A stretch of 64,000 bases of DNA from Streptomyces sp. LX-29 (lineage in GTDB: Bacteria > Actinomycetota > Actinomycetes > Streptomycetales > Streptomycetaceae), in NCBI RefSeq assembly GCF_029541745.1, contig NZ_CP089746.1, positions 8,164,344 through 8,228,343 on the forward strand, given 5' to 3'. A program made the translations under genes and the position numbers. Below, one piece after another: positions 17,201 to 25,678 of the stretch (position 1 is the stretch's first letter; each line of letters starts with the position of its first letter). The notes under the pieces were generated by a model that saw only the letters and a program-made list of their open reading frames with translations, was not told the origin of the DNA and ran no database searches.

Positions 17201-17818
17201 CCGCAGCAGCCGTGCATGACGGCGCTGGGCCGCTGCGACCTGCGGCACATGCCGCAGGTCCAGCTGCCCGGGGCTGGCCGTCGCTCCGTCGATGACGGGT
17301 GTTTCCAGCATCCAGCACTGGTGCCTGACGCATACTCGTGCGTGCGGCAGGAGGTAGCGGCGTGCTTCTTCCCGGCCCTGTGTGGCGGTTGCGGTGCAGG
17401 CCCGGCATCCGGGGCCGGTCGGCGGGATCGTGGCGGCGGTGCGGACCCAGGCGGCCGGCCCGCTTCCCAGCCTGCTCGAGGGAACCTCCCGGTCCCAGGC
17501 CGGTAGGGCACGGCGCAGGTGTTCTTCGGGCATGCGGCAGAAGGCGGCGACCATGGCGCGGGCGTTGGTGTTGAAGACGACTTCGCCGTCGGGTCGCATG
17601 GTGAAGAGGTTGGGACGCCGTCCTACGTCCACGAGTGCGCCGATGAGCTCTTTGGTGGTGAGCCGGTAGCGGGAGGCGACTCGGCTCATGTAGGACAGCG
17701 TCGTTTCAGCGTGCAGCGGCGCTACTCGCACCGCGCCCATAGGCAGGCCGAGCGTGGAGGGGGGGTGTTGCTCGCGCTGTGGTGGCTGCGCGTGGTGCCC
17801 GTTGGTGGCCTTCGTCAC
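14285..17818 (-). CDS. tniQ: TniQ target-selection protein with five C-terminal helicase-associated (HA) repeat units
   Basis: TniQ/TnsD proteins choose the target site of Tn7-like transposons and recruit the TnsC ATPase. Residues 30-60 carry the TniQ signature APLHAETTLSYMSRVASRY. A zinc ribbon follows with Cys138, Cys141, Cys163 and His166 (CRAC..CVRH). From about residue 390, five units of about 130 residues repeat the pattern HG(H/N)L..(D/E)GF.(I/L)G.WL..QR....L..ID..WNPPW..W followed by WL..QC..Y..L.P.QQ.LL..LG. These are HA-type domains, otherwise seen at the C-terminus of Streptomyces linear-end helicases. The last 70 residues are His/Pro/Asn/Thr-rich. At 1177 residues it is two to three times a normal TniQ. 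It follows the TnsC-like gene by 16 nt. The repeats probably bind DNA. Confidence 0.8.
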   Translation of the reverse strand: MTKATNGHHAQPPQREQHPPSTLGLPMGAVRVAPLHAETTLSYMSRVASRYRLTTKELIGALVDVGRRPNLFTMRPDGEVVFNTNARAMVAAFCRMPEEHLRRALPAWDREVPSSRLGSGPAAWVRTAATIPPTGPGCRACTATATQGREEARRYLLPHARVCVRHQCWMLETPVIDGATASPGQLDLRHVPQVAAAQRRHARLLRRSSHAGEAFAVAQAVMASWWDESWPEETTWPDRLRLMTHAGGLAWHAAARDAVTYPEAVTLAAALAHVGVQQQLLDETGRHQPHSLADVPRLVNELARRLERPWIAGRLTVATTGPLNAWVRACVRSQAGHKPKTRSMWRVSPPHRPTPVSQLLAESSDRGETPVQPEPASLPDSTEDAAQGFARGLRHARAYVAEHGHLCAPNTVRSEGFAIGLWLANQRAAGPELAPERAAALDALDPWWNPPWNLWWQRIYHRAKALVKAEQPLTPERGFPGTTENLGTWLYEQCTTYSSLHPGQQRLLTDLGITQERARDAAPRRRDLKAARRTALDHARAYAGEHGHLCAPTSARQDGFAIGKWLHNQRVHARRGQLDHALNQALTAIDSSWNPPWPTDWQREHHIAHAAVTAGTLLDPEAGFRNFGDRTGQWLYAQCVNYTQLQPGQQHLLARLGLTEPLTDTAVPNPGTRHPAMETGLYYARAWAAEHGSLDLPRNAQHDGFPLGRWLVRQRHQANLHRGLFDTPWPHEEALVRIDPFWNPPWGMKWHRRYQAARTQLTSGHALAPEKGFPGTPDWTGQWLYNQCTVYDELHPRQQQLLADLGLTAEGARAARPRRITQTASFAAGLVHAAAWADQHGHLTVPGDTRHDGYPLGRWLAHQRKRAARGRLPDDRIKALEAIDPHWSPAGGLRWHQAYLTARTHTARQTLHAASDLNALPTATAKWLFTQCSNYDSLQPEQRRLLTGLGLTAERARALAQPPKPRQPSRPARSRLKNPPSAFAAGLPYAQTWAAQHGNLTSAGYRAEHDGFPLGWWLYKQRRAAHAHLKRTGKPWPHEGKLAALDPWWNPPWRANWNHSWHQAHTYYSAGRRFPNQTTKWIRTQQRSWEHLHPRQQHLMGALGIHGPTPLHHYNSHPTNPTSHPTNPTSHPNKLTNHHTDTPEQETHRSQPRPTPARHRHQPTRQHTTDRQPQPAN

Positions 17819-17834
17819 TGCTGCTCCAACCTCG

Positions 17835-18893
17835 TCAGGATCCCGCGGTGTGGCTGCGCGGGCGCGGGAGGCGTTTTCGGGGCGGGCGGGCTTGCTGTTC
17901 GGCCCGGATGTCGAGCTGGATGCCGGCCAGGAGCTTCTTGGTGATCTTCTCGCTGCCGTCGAGCAGGGCGGTCAGGGCGGCTTCGCGGATGAGGTGGGAG
18001 AGGCTGCCCATGACGCCGCCGGTGCGCTGGTGGAGGTAGTCGGTGTGCCGCGCCAGGGTGTGCGGGGTGTGGTGGCGCAGGCGCAGGGCTTGCTCCATGT
18101 CGGTGACCAGACCACGCCAGATCTCGCGTTGCTCTTCGGTGGCGCAGGGCAGCGCGGTGTTGCGGATCAGGGTGAAGCGGCCGGCGAGCTGGGCGCCGCG
18201 CGGCCCGGTGAGCAGGGGCGAGGCTTCGACGTCGACGCCGGCGTAGACGAAGGTGGCGGGGATGCGTTCGCCGAGGTGTTTCATCTGGTCGGAGGTCTCC
18301 GCGCCGGACCGGGTGCGGGTGTCGAGCAGGTGGACGTCGTCAACGAGGACCAGCTTCGTCTCGATCTGGCACAGCAGGTGGCAGACGGCGTCGGTGATCT
18401 GTGCCTGGTTCATGCGGGCCGCGATGGGGATGCTGAGGAACCGGGCGAATTCGCTGACCAGCATCTTGGGGGTGGAGGCCGGTGGCACGGCCAGGAAGAC
18501 GACGGGCAGGCGGTCCGTGCGGCCGGGGTGCCGGCGCTGCTCGGCGAGTTCGAAGGTGCGGCCCATTTCCAGCAGGGTGGTGGTCTTGCCGGTGGTGGGC
18601 GGTCCGGAGACGATCAGGCCGCGGCGTGCGGTGCCCTGCTGGCGGCGGTTGAGGAGCATCAGGCGCCGCAGCGACAGGGAGATGCGTTCCATGGCCGGGG
18701 TGGTCAGCACCACGAACCGGGAGTGGTAGTCGAGCCGTTCCTCCAGCGACCAGTCCTCGTCCGCGGCCGGATGGGGCTGCAGCGGGGGAGTGGCGACGAA
18801 CTGCTGCCAGCCGTCCCGCGTGGTCGGCGGCGCGTACGCCGCGGTCCTCGCTCCGTCGTGAAGGGTGCTGTCGGCAGGGGTCTCTGTCACCAC
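17835..18893 (-). CDS. tnsC: TnsC/TniB-type AAA+ ATPase of a Tn7-like transposon
   Basis: The ATP-dependent adaptor that links target recognition (TniQ) to the transposase. At 352 residues it has Walker A SGPPTTGKTT at about residues 96-105, Walker B LVLVDDVH at about 181-188, and a region with TFVYAGVDVEASPLLTG (sensor 1-like). The N-terminal extension (about 60 residues) with YHSRFVVLTTPAMERIS fits TniB proteins. It overlaps the end of the upstream transposase gene by 7 nt and precedes tniQ by 16 nt, so all are in one operon. No lesions were seen. Confidence 0.85.
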   Translation of the reverse strand: MVTETPADSTLHDGARTAAYAPPTTRDGWQQFVATPPLQPHPAADEDWSLEERLDYHSRFVVLTTPAMERISLSLRRLMLLNRRQQGTARRGLIVSGPPTTGKTTTLLEMGRTFELAEQRRHPGRTDRLPVVFLAVPPASTPKMLVSEFARFLSIPIAARMNQAQITDAVCHLLCQIETKLVLVDDVHLLDTRTRSGAETSDQMKHLGERIPATFVYAGVDVEASPLLTGPRGAQLAGRFTLIRNTALPCATEEQREIWRGLVTDMEQALRLRHHTPHTLARHTDYLHQRTGGVMGSLSHLIREAALTALLDGSEKITKKLLAGIQLDIRAEQQARPPRKRLPRPRSHTAGS

Positions 18894-21047
18894 TGTGCTG
18901 CTTCCTGGTAGGCGTCATAGATCCGGGACGGGCGCGGAACGTGGGCGGCGGAGTCCGGCTGTTCGCCTCCGGCAGGCTCATCGGCGTCAGCGGGGCCGGG
19001 CAGGTCGTGGTCCTCGTCCCAGCCGTCCTCGAACCCTGTCTCCCCTTGCTGATCCTCTTCTTCCGGCGGAGTGAAGGCACCCACCAGGCCGTAGGAGAGG
19101 GTCGGAGCCGCCACGGGGTCCGGGACTGCAGGCGGCACGGCCGGTCGGGCCAGGGACGCTGCGGCGCTGGCGCGTGCCGCCACCGTCTGCTCGCGGCGAG
19201 TCCCGGCACCGTTGCTCGCACGCCGCAGGAGGCGGTCCAGGGCCTGGGCGAGCTGCCGCTCGTGCTCGACGCGGTCGCCGCGACGCTCGACTGCGGCACG
19301 GACGTGCTGCCAGGTGAAGTCGGTGAAAGGCAGGCTGACACAGCCGCGGTGGATCCACGGCACCTCTTCCCACCCAGTGGGCAGCCGCACCCAGATCTGA
19401 TTGGGGTCGTAGGGGTTGTGGTGCACCTCCCATCTGCCGTCCGGCGCGCCCGACCGGTCCCCGCGGTGCGGATTGAGGACCTTGTGGTCGTAGGTGCGGT
19501 AGTCGAAACGGATGCCGTAGTCGTTGATGGCCACCCGCTTGATGGGCATGAGCTCGATGTAGTCGTCCACGCTCAGCGGCACCGGGACATAGCCGGTGAC
19601 TCCCACGAGCGCGCCACATCTCGTTCGGCGACAGAGCGAGCTTCGGCGCCATCGGATGGCGCAGCGACGCGTGCGGGCGGTGCTGCCAGTCGGCGATCAG
19701 CCACTCATCCAACAGGTCCTGCACCTGCGCAAGAGTCCAGCACGCCTCGTCCTCAACGCGCGTGCCGCGCCGGGTGACATCCGAGCCGCTGTAGCCAGCC
19801 ACGTACTGGGAGAACCGGTCCCCGATGGTGCGGAACGTCCGCTCGACATGGCCCTTGGCCGGGCCGTTGGCCGGCGGCGCCGGCTGAACGGACACCCCCA
19901 GGCTCCCGCACGCGGCAATGAAGGAATGGGAGACAAACACCGCACCTTGGTCGACCACCACCGTCTCCGGCATGATCACCGGCCGGGCCGCTGCCCCTTC
20001 CAGCCGCGCATCCAACGACACCAACCGCTCATAGGGAATGACTGACCGGGACATCGCCAGCGCCATCTCCCACCCCGGGCGCATCCGCATGGGCGTGACC
20101 ATCTGCGCCAGCAGCACTGCCGCATCCACCGATCTCGTGCCCACCGGACGCACCACCGCGGCACAGATACTGCGCGTTGCCACATCCAACGCGATCGACA
20201 ACTCGACCGACCCCGTCACCCCGTCGGCGAGCACCACCAGCACATCCAGCGGCGTACTGTCCAGCATCACCAGCTCACCCGGCCGCAGCGCCACGGTCGG
20301 GGTGAAGGGAGGGGCCGGCCGCGACGTGCGCCGCCGCTGCTGTGCCGCCGACCGCAGCAGTCCATGGCCATCGGCGAGCGCGTGCACCAGCCGGTTGAAC
20401 GTCGTCACCGGCGGCACCTCCACCGCGCCGGGACCATGGGCCTCCTCCAGAACCCACCCGACCATGCGCCGCAGCCGGCTCAGCGTGCCACTGGAGCGTT
20501 CCCGCCGCGCCTCCAGCACCTGAGTGATCGCAGCGACCACACGCTCATCGGCCCGTCCCACCACAGAACGCCTACGCGCCGTGCGCTGGTCGACCAGCCC
20601 CCACAGCCCCTTCTCACGGTAACGGGCCCGCATCCGCCGCACGGTCACCGCACTCGTCGGCTGCCCAGCCGCGGTCAACTCCGCCGCCTTGGCCTCCTCC
20701 CGTTCCGCCACAGTCCGCTGCGCCGGATCGAACTCCGCCCGCGGCGCACCGCCCTGCCCCGGCACCGGAAGGCCGGTCTCCACCTCGCGCACGTGCCGCT
20801 CCCAGGCCTCAGCACGCTCGCGCGCCTGCACAGGCAGTTCCTCCAGGAGCCCGAACGGAGGCACCTGGGGGCGGGCCGCTCCTACGAGTTCGAAGTCAGG
20901 AGCAGCGAACAGATAGCTCACCAGCACCGTCGCCGTGGAGTGGTCCGAGCCGACCAGCCGTACACGGGCCCCTTCGAGCATCACCACCGTCCAGGAGCGG
21001 TCCTCGAACCGCACCTGGCTCCCCACCTCGAGTACTGCCGCCGTCAC
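18887..21047 (-). pseudogene. tnsB: TnsB/TniA-type DDE integrase, frameshifted near residue 480
   Basis: The DNA strand-transfer enzyme of a Tn7-like element. An N-terminal helix-turn-helix (PTSAVTVRRMRARYREKGL) precedes an RNase H-like rve domain with Asp263 (LVMLDSTPLDV), Asp366 (ETVVVDQGAVF) and Glu402 (KGHVERTF); exactly 35 residues separate the last two, a DD35E triad. A Mu-type C-terminal beta-barrel follows. The frame breaks near 19606-19612: after SPNEMWRA the reading must shift to reach VGVTGYVPVPLSVDDYIELM and then RVAINDYGIRFDYRTYDHKV. Loss of one GC from GCGCGC would explain it. The catalytic core is intact, but the TnsC-contacting tail would be lost unless this is a sequencing error. 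It starts 4 nt inside the end of tnsA. Confidence 0.8.
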
Positions 21048-21805
21048 GCAGACGCCCCCTCGCCCGGGCCTGCTGTCACGGTCACCCGTTCATGCAAGGG
21101 CTCGTTCAGCGGGGCTGACAGCGCCCCGGTCCATAGGGCATGGAAGAGGGCCGGGAGAACCCTCATGGTGTCCCCGAGGTCACGTGCCCCTTCGATCAGC
21201 GGCCGAGGACGGGCAAAGACCTGCACCGCCTCTTCCAAGAGCGCGGTGTCCCGGTAGCGAGGGTGCCGGTATCCCGACAGCCAGCCCAGGTTGGCAGCGA
21301 CAACCGGTTCGGGAGGTGAGGCGACCCTGTACTGCCATCCCACCGCACGTGTCGCCGCTGCGATGACGTCAGCACGGTGTGCGAGCAGGGGAGAGATCTC
21401 CCCTCGCCCGGCACAGTCGAGCAGCAGACCGCCGCCGTCGCCGAACCGTGCCATCAGATGCGGCGCATGCGACACCCTGGTCCCATCAGATTCCCGCCAG
21501 GACAGCTCTACAGGGCGGCATGCCATCGTCATGACCGAAGGATCACGGTCCAGCAGCATCACCTGGGTGCGCATGACACCCGACCCGTAGTGCACCAGTC
21601 GCCCGGTGGTAGCCGACCACCACCAGCCCGGCGCGAAACGACGGCCAGATCGCAGGGGAAACGGTCGTACCGGACCGCAGTCCTCCAAACGAACGATACG
21701 AGCGGCCTCGCCCCACGGCATCCGCTGTTCTTCCCCGTACGGATCCAGGAAACGGGCGCTGTATCGACAGGGATCAGCGACCGCCGAGGAGCCTTGCTGC
21801 CACAT
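21044..21805 (-). CDS. tnsA: TnsA-like endonuclease subunit with altered active site
   Basis: TnsA cleaves the 5' ends of Tn7 so that the element is fully excised. This 253-residue protein has the actinobacterial TnsA pattern: VHYGSGVMRTQVMLLDRDPSV, then CRPVELSW, then HAPHLMARFGDGGGLLLDCAG, then a helical tail. In typical homologues these read YxSxxE, PDF/PDL and (V)DVK. Here Met replaces Glu (about residue 78), His replaces Asp in PDL (residue 116), and DCA replaces DxK (130-132). The nuclease may therefore be inactive, leaving TnsB alone and giving co-integrates. It is the first gene of the four-gene operon. Confidence 0.65.
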   Translation of the reverse strand: MWQQGSSAVADPCRYSARFLDPYGEEQRMPWGEAARIVRLEDCGPVRPFPLRSGRRFAPGWWWSATTGRLVHYGSGVMRTQVMLLDRDPSVMTMACRPVELSWRESDGTRVSHAPHLMARFGDGGGLLLDCAGRGEISPLLAHRADVIAAATRAVGWQYRVASPPEPVVAANLGWLSGYRHPRYRDTALLEEAVQVFARPRPLIEGARDLGDTMRVLPALFHALWTGALSAPLNEPLHERVTVTAGPGEGASA

Positions 21806-22014
21806 GCACCTTCAACCGATGAGCATCCCATCAGGTAATGGCCACGTGGCGGCCTGCTCCCTCACACGCATTCCAAGCCCTACTCAGCGAACGCGTCGGG
21901 CTGCTTCGGGGGGAGGGGGCTGAGTTTGCCCCGTCTGGCTCACAACCCGAGCGCCACGCTAAGCGGAGGAGGCCACCGCTGGGGACGGCCGCCGAGCGTG
22001 ACACCATCGGCGGC

Positions 22015-22836
22015 ATGGACGCGTCCCGGAACCCCGAGTATCTCCGCAAGACGGCTGAAGCCGTGGCCGAGTTCAAGGAGGCGCTCGAGGCGTTCCTGTT
22101 GCTCCATGTAGAGACGACAGAAGCCCCTTTCGGCCGCGGCATCGTTCCAGCCGTGACTCCCAAGGCTGGCGTGTCGAAGGAGGAGCTCCGCGCGGCCAGC
22201 GATCGGGTTGCACGAGCAGCCGGCCGCGCCTCGGCCGCTCCCGGGCTGACGCAGATGTACATCGGCGTCTCCACCTTCTCTCAGCCGGTGGACCCGATCG
22301 CGGCGTGGCGGAGCATCGCCACCCCGAAGCCACTGCTTGAACCAGGTGACGTCCTGGACGCAGCCGAGCAGATCCTGGGGCGGCTGGAGGCAATGGCCCT
22401 CAGAGCGGAGGCCGAGCTGCCGCCGACCACCGGCGTGGAAGCGATGCATCCGACGATCTGGGGAGCAGCCCGGAAACTCTGGCTGGACGGCCACTTCAGG
22501 CTTGCCGTGCAGACGGCTGCTGAGACCCTCACCACCCAGGTCAAGGCCCGCACGGGGCTGTCCAGCATGGACGCCACGAACGTCTACGAGAAGGTCTTCG
22601 CCGCCAGGGCGCCAGTTCTGAGGTGGCCAGGGGATGCGAACGACCGCACAGTCAGTTCGATGCAGAACGGTCTCGCCAAGTACGCTCCCGGGCTCAACAT
22701 GACCGTGCGCAACACGGCCACCCACGAAGCGGCCGATGAGATGACCGCGCAGCAGGCACTGGAGCGCCTGGCTGCCTTGAGCCTTTTGGCGCACTGGATC
22801 GACGAGTGCGAAGGCCCGATCCCCACGGAGGACTAG
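22015..22836 (+). CDS. TIGR02391 (Ymh) family protein
   Basis: A 273-residue protein. The C-terminal 130 residues match the TIGR02391 domain: MHPTIWGAARKLWLDGHFRL, AVQTAAETLTTQVKARTG, a segment with RNTATHEAADEMTAQQALE and LAALSLLAHWIDECE. This HEPN-like helical domain often sits in defence or abortive-infection loci; its activity is not established. The N-terminal part is helical and unrecognised. The start MDASRNPEYL was preferred because upstream codons (from 21838) are unconserved. It lies just outside the Tn7-like operon, divergent from tnsA, where cargo genes usually lie. Confidence 0.7.
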   Translation: MDASRNPEYLRKTAEAVAEFKEALEAFLLLHVETTEAPFGRGIVPAVTPKAGVSKEELRAASDRVARAAGRASAAPGLTQMYIGVSTFSQPVDPIAAWRSIATPKPLLEPGDVLDAAEQILGRLEAMALRAEAELPPTTGVEAMHPTIWGAARKLWLDGHFRLAVQTAAETLTTQVKARTGLSSMDATNVYEKVFAARAPVLRWPGDANDRTVSSMQNGLAKYAPGLNMTVRNTATHEAADEMTAQQALERLAALSLLAHWIDECEGPIPTED

Positions 22837-22908
22837 CGGCGCCACGAGTCGTATGAGGCATTAACGTCTGGGCCACACCACTCAACACTCAACGACCGGG
22901 CGGAGGCG

Positions 22909-23172
22909 TCAACCAGCAGCCCGCAGCCTGGCCAGCCGCCGCCGGGACTGCTCGATGCGCACCTCAGGGGCGATCACCCGGTGCGCCTGCTCGGTGGCGG
23001 CCATCCGGTACTGCGTCAGCACGCCCAGCACCAACCGGTCCCCGTTGCCACGTCCACACCGATCAATTACGGATCTGCTCTCCTCCCGTCCCGGTGCGGC
23101 GCCGTCCTGCCGGCGCTGCGCGTCCCGGTCACGGCAGCAGTCGGCCCCGACCAGACCACCGACCACGGTCAC
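22909..23172 (-). pseudogene. Possible N-terminal fragment of a replication-relaxation family protein
   Basis: An 87-codon frame contains VLGVLTQYRMAATEQAHRV and RIEQSRRRLARLRAAG, like the N-terminal winged helix of actinobacterial replication-relaxation proteins (..ATxxQLHRxL..xxxxRRRLxRLxxxG). It then ends at a stop where a full protein would continue for about 200 residues. Weakly supported; the rest of 22840-23320 holds nothing recognisable. Confidence 0.3.
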
Positions 23173-23321
23173 GAAGCGGCGAGGGGATCGTGCGCCGCTG
23201 GTGTTGCTCGCGCGCGACGGCGCGGCCGCGCGTGACGCCGGACGGACAAGGCGCCCTGCCGTGGCCGTGGGGGAGGAAAAGGTGTGGCTGCGGTGTCGTA
23301 CGCGGCGGCTACGGTGCTGTC

Positions 23322-24770
23322 ATGGCTGCACATTCCCAGGGTCCGAGCTGGCTGGTTCCTGTCCACGTTGCTGTTCACAATCCTGCGGAGATGTCGGAGC
23401 CCGATCCGCAGGCGGCCGACTATGCGCACGAGCTCTTCGCGGCGTCGGCCAAGTACGCGGACATCTCCTGGAGCGAGTCGGGAGCTGAGCCGCGCTGGCT
23501 CGGTATGGCCAGCACCTGTGCTGCGGCCATCAATCCGAGCCACTTCGCCAGCCGGGGCGCGGATGAGTTCGAGCGGTTCCTGTCCGGGGCGGCCTCGCGC
23601 GGCGAGCCCGCGCTGATCATCGCCACGATGGGCAATGCGGACCATAGCGGTCTCCGAAGAAACGTCTTCAGTCGCTACAGCGCCCGTGTGGACTTCCGTA
23701 ACTTCACCGGCTCGATCGTCGGGAAGCGCCTGCCCGCAGGGGTGGAGGTCTCGCTGGCTCCTGATCTGGACGCGGCCGACCGTGATCTGGGCCTGCGGCT
23801 GCGGAACCGCCCGGCCGACGCCCCATGGTGGGCCATGGCTCTGCAGGCGACCGCTATGGAGGGCCCTCAGGGGGCCACTGTCCATGAGCCCGAAGGGGAG
23901 CTGGTGCCGATCTTGGTGGACAGCCTGGGCGATCCGGTCGTTGCCCGCTGGACACCCAGTGACGGCCAACAGATCTGGTACGTGATTCCTGACGCGGTCG
24001 ACTGGGACACCGTAATCGACTGGATCGCCCAGAAGGCCCTGCCTGCTCACGTTCCGGCCGCGTTGCGCCGCGTCCGGGCCCCGCACAGCATCGACGTCGG
24101 CCTGGAGACACCCGCAGAGACGCACGCCCGCGTCGCCCTCGAGGAACTGGAGCGCCGCTACATCGACGACAAGGCCCGCTTTAAGGCCGACCTGGAACGG
24201 GCGCGGCAGGAAGCCGAACCCGTACGGTCCGGGCTGCTGTACGGCACCGGCGGCGAATTGACCGACGCGGTCGCCGTCGTGCTGCGCGCCGCCGGGTTCA
24301 CCGTCACCGACCTGGATGCGGAACTGGGCGCCACCAGGTCGGCGGACCTACTGGCCATGTGGGATCAGGAGACGTGCCTGATCGAGGTGAAATCCGCATC
24401 CGGCGCAGCACCGGAGAAACTGGTCTCCCATCTTCAACGGCACCTGGAGACCTGGCCGCAGCTACGCCCCAACCAGCCGGTCACCTGCTCCGCCTTGATC
24501 GTCAACCATCAGCACCGGCTCGACCCCGCCCAGCGCCCCACCGAGGTGTACCAGCGTAAAGAGTTCGTCGACGCCCTCACCTTCCCGGTGCTCACCACCG
24601 GCCAGCTCTTCGACTGGTGGCGGGCTCAAGACTGGTCGGCCGTGCGGACCGCCGTGCTGGGACGCGCCCACTCCGGCCAGACAAGCAAGCCAACCACGGC
24701 ACAGAGCACTGCGAGCGCCCATCGGCAGCGCAGGTTCTGGTTCCGCTCAGGCGGTGCCAACTCCGCGTAG
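23322..24770 (+). CDS. Protein with C-terminal PD-(D/E)XK nuclease-like domain
   Basis: A 482-residue protein of unrecognised family. The C-terminal third has the restriction-endonuclease-fold signature GGELTDAVAVVLRAAGFTV, then ATRSADLLAMWD (Asp), then CLIEVKSASG (Glu-x-Lys), followed by a helical tail with QLFDWWRAQ. The middle contains an acidic, charged helix with EELERRYIDDKARFKADLER, probably a coiled coil. The N-terminal half is globular and unknown. A role in DNA degradation or defence is likely from the fold and its position among defence-type genes. The start at ATG 23322 lies shortly after a region without coding character; a later ATG (24 codons on) is possible. Confidence 0.6.
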   Translation: MAAHSQGPSWLVPVHVAVHNPAEMSEPDPQAADYAHELFAASAKYADISWSESGAEPRWLGMASTCAAAINPSHFASRGADEFERFLSGAASRGEPALIIATMGNADHSGLRRNVFSRYSARVDFRNFTGSIVGKRLPAGVEVSLAPDLDAADRDLGLRLRNRPADAPWWAMALQATAMEGPQGATVHEPEGELVPILVDSLGDPVVARWTPSDGQQIWYVIPDAVDWDTVIDWIAQKALPAHVPAALRRVRAPHSIDVGLETPAETHARVALEELERRYIDDKARFKADLERARQEAEPVRSGLLYGTGGELTDAVAVVLRAAGFTVTDLDAELGATRSADLLAMWDQETCLIEVKSASGAAPEKLVSHLQRHLETWPQLRPNQPVTCSALIVNHQHRLDPAQRPTEVYQRKEFVDALTFPVLTTGQLFDWWRAQDWSAVRTAVLGRAHSGQTSKPTTAQSTASAHRQRRFWFRSGGANSA

Positions 24771-24866
24771 CGGAGGATCCGTCGGCGATCCCGATGCTGT
24801 CCCCCATGGGCTGAGTCCTCACCTAAGGGGTGAGGCGGGAGAGCCGCGCCGGATGGAGGTACCGCT

Positions 24867-25052
24867 GTGATCGTTCGACTCGTGGGTGGCCCGCTCGGTG
24901 GTCGGGAGCTGTCGACCACCCCGGGCGCGTGGGCTGGGGGCTGGCTCACCGCCGGTGACGCCGACTGGGGCCTGTACGTTCCTGTGCACCGCGTCCCCGT
25001 GACCGGCGTCGTCCTGGCGGAGATCCGGGCCACCGCACCGCGCCGCCGGTAG
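24867..25052 (+). CDS. Small conserved-looking protein of unknown function
   Basis: 61 residues beginning VRLVGGPLGGRELST, with a strong ribosome-binding site (GGATGGAGG, 6-8 nt before GTG). Short proteins starting with LVGGPxDGR occur in actinobacterial and phage genomes, function unknown to me. It ends just before a strong bidirectional hairpin terminator. Confidence 0.6.
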   Translation: MIVRLVGGPLGGRELSTTPGAWAGGWLTAGDADWGLYVPVHRVPVTGVVLAEIRATAPRRR

Positions 25053-25067
25053 CCGGCCGTCGACCCT

Positions 25068-25117
25068 CGACAGCACGAGACCCCGGACCCTTTGAGGCCC
25101 GAGGTCTCGTGCTGTCG
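25068..25117. terminator. Strong bidirectional terminator hairpin
   Basis: CGACAGCACGAGACC at 25068-25082 pairs perfectly with GGTCTCGTGCTGTCG at 25103-25117 (15 bp, 20-nt loop). It lies between two converging small genes. Confidence 0.8.
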
Positions 25118-25136
25118 GGGAGCGAACAGGGTTGTT

Positions 25137-25349
25137 CTAGTAGGCGTCGTCCCGCTCGGCGGGCGGCCCCAACTCCTCGATGAGGTCACAGGTGCACGTG
25201 CCGCCCTCGTACAGCGTCTTCTCGCACTCGTCATGGTGGTGCCGCACCGGCAGCCGCTTCGGCGGCGAGGGCTGCGCTGGTACACGGTCCGTGGGCCGGA
25301 CCGGGGCTGTGAGGTACGGGGAAGCTGTCACCGAGGTGTTCGGCTTCAT
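25137..25349 (-). CDS. Small cysteine/histidine-rich protein, unknown
   Basis: 70 residues. The C-terminal half RHHHDECEKTLYEGGTCTCD contains three Cys and clustered His, compatible with a small metal site, and ends ELGPPAERDDAY. It converges on the 25068-25117 terminator, which favours a real gene. No good ribosome-binding site is visible, so the start is uncertain. Confidence 0.4.
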   Translation of the reverse strand: MKPNTSVTASPYLTAPVRPTDRVPAQPSPPKRLPVRHHHDECEKTLYEGGTCTCDLIEELGPPAERDDAY

Positions 25350-25678
25350 ATGTCACTGGCAGGGAGACATGTGAAGGCTGAGCAGCCACCGTTTCAGCTG
25401 ATTGATCACGGTGACAATGTCCCGAGTCTTCAGTGACATGAAGCCGTATCGACCAATGTCACCTTCGCCGAACCTCCTTCTGTTCAGCCTTGCGGTTGGC
25501 GTTGCAGGTGTCAGCGGGGTTCGAGTGAACCACGCACTACCGCTGGCAGCGCGTCAACGGGCACCCCACCCAGATCAACGGCGCACGGTGATGCCTGGTG
25601 AGTGGGATGTGCAGGTCAGGGGGTGGGAAGGCCGCACTGCGGGCCGGTTGTCAGTGCCAGCGGTTAGCCTCCACGGTC
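25350..25678. other. 330-bp intergenic region
   Basis: No gene, repeat or clear promoter recognised between the small minus-strand gene and the GNAT-containing gene. Confidence 0.35.
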
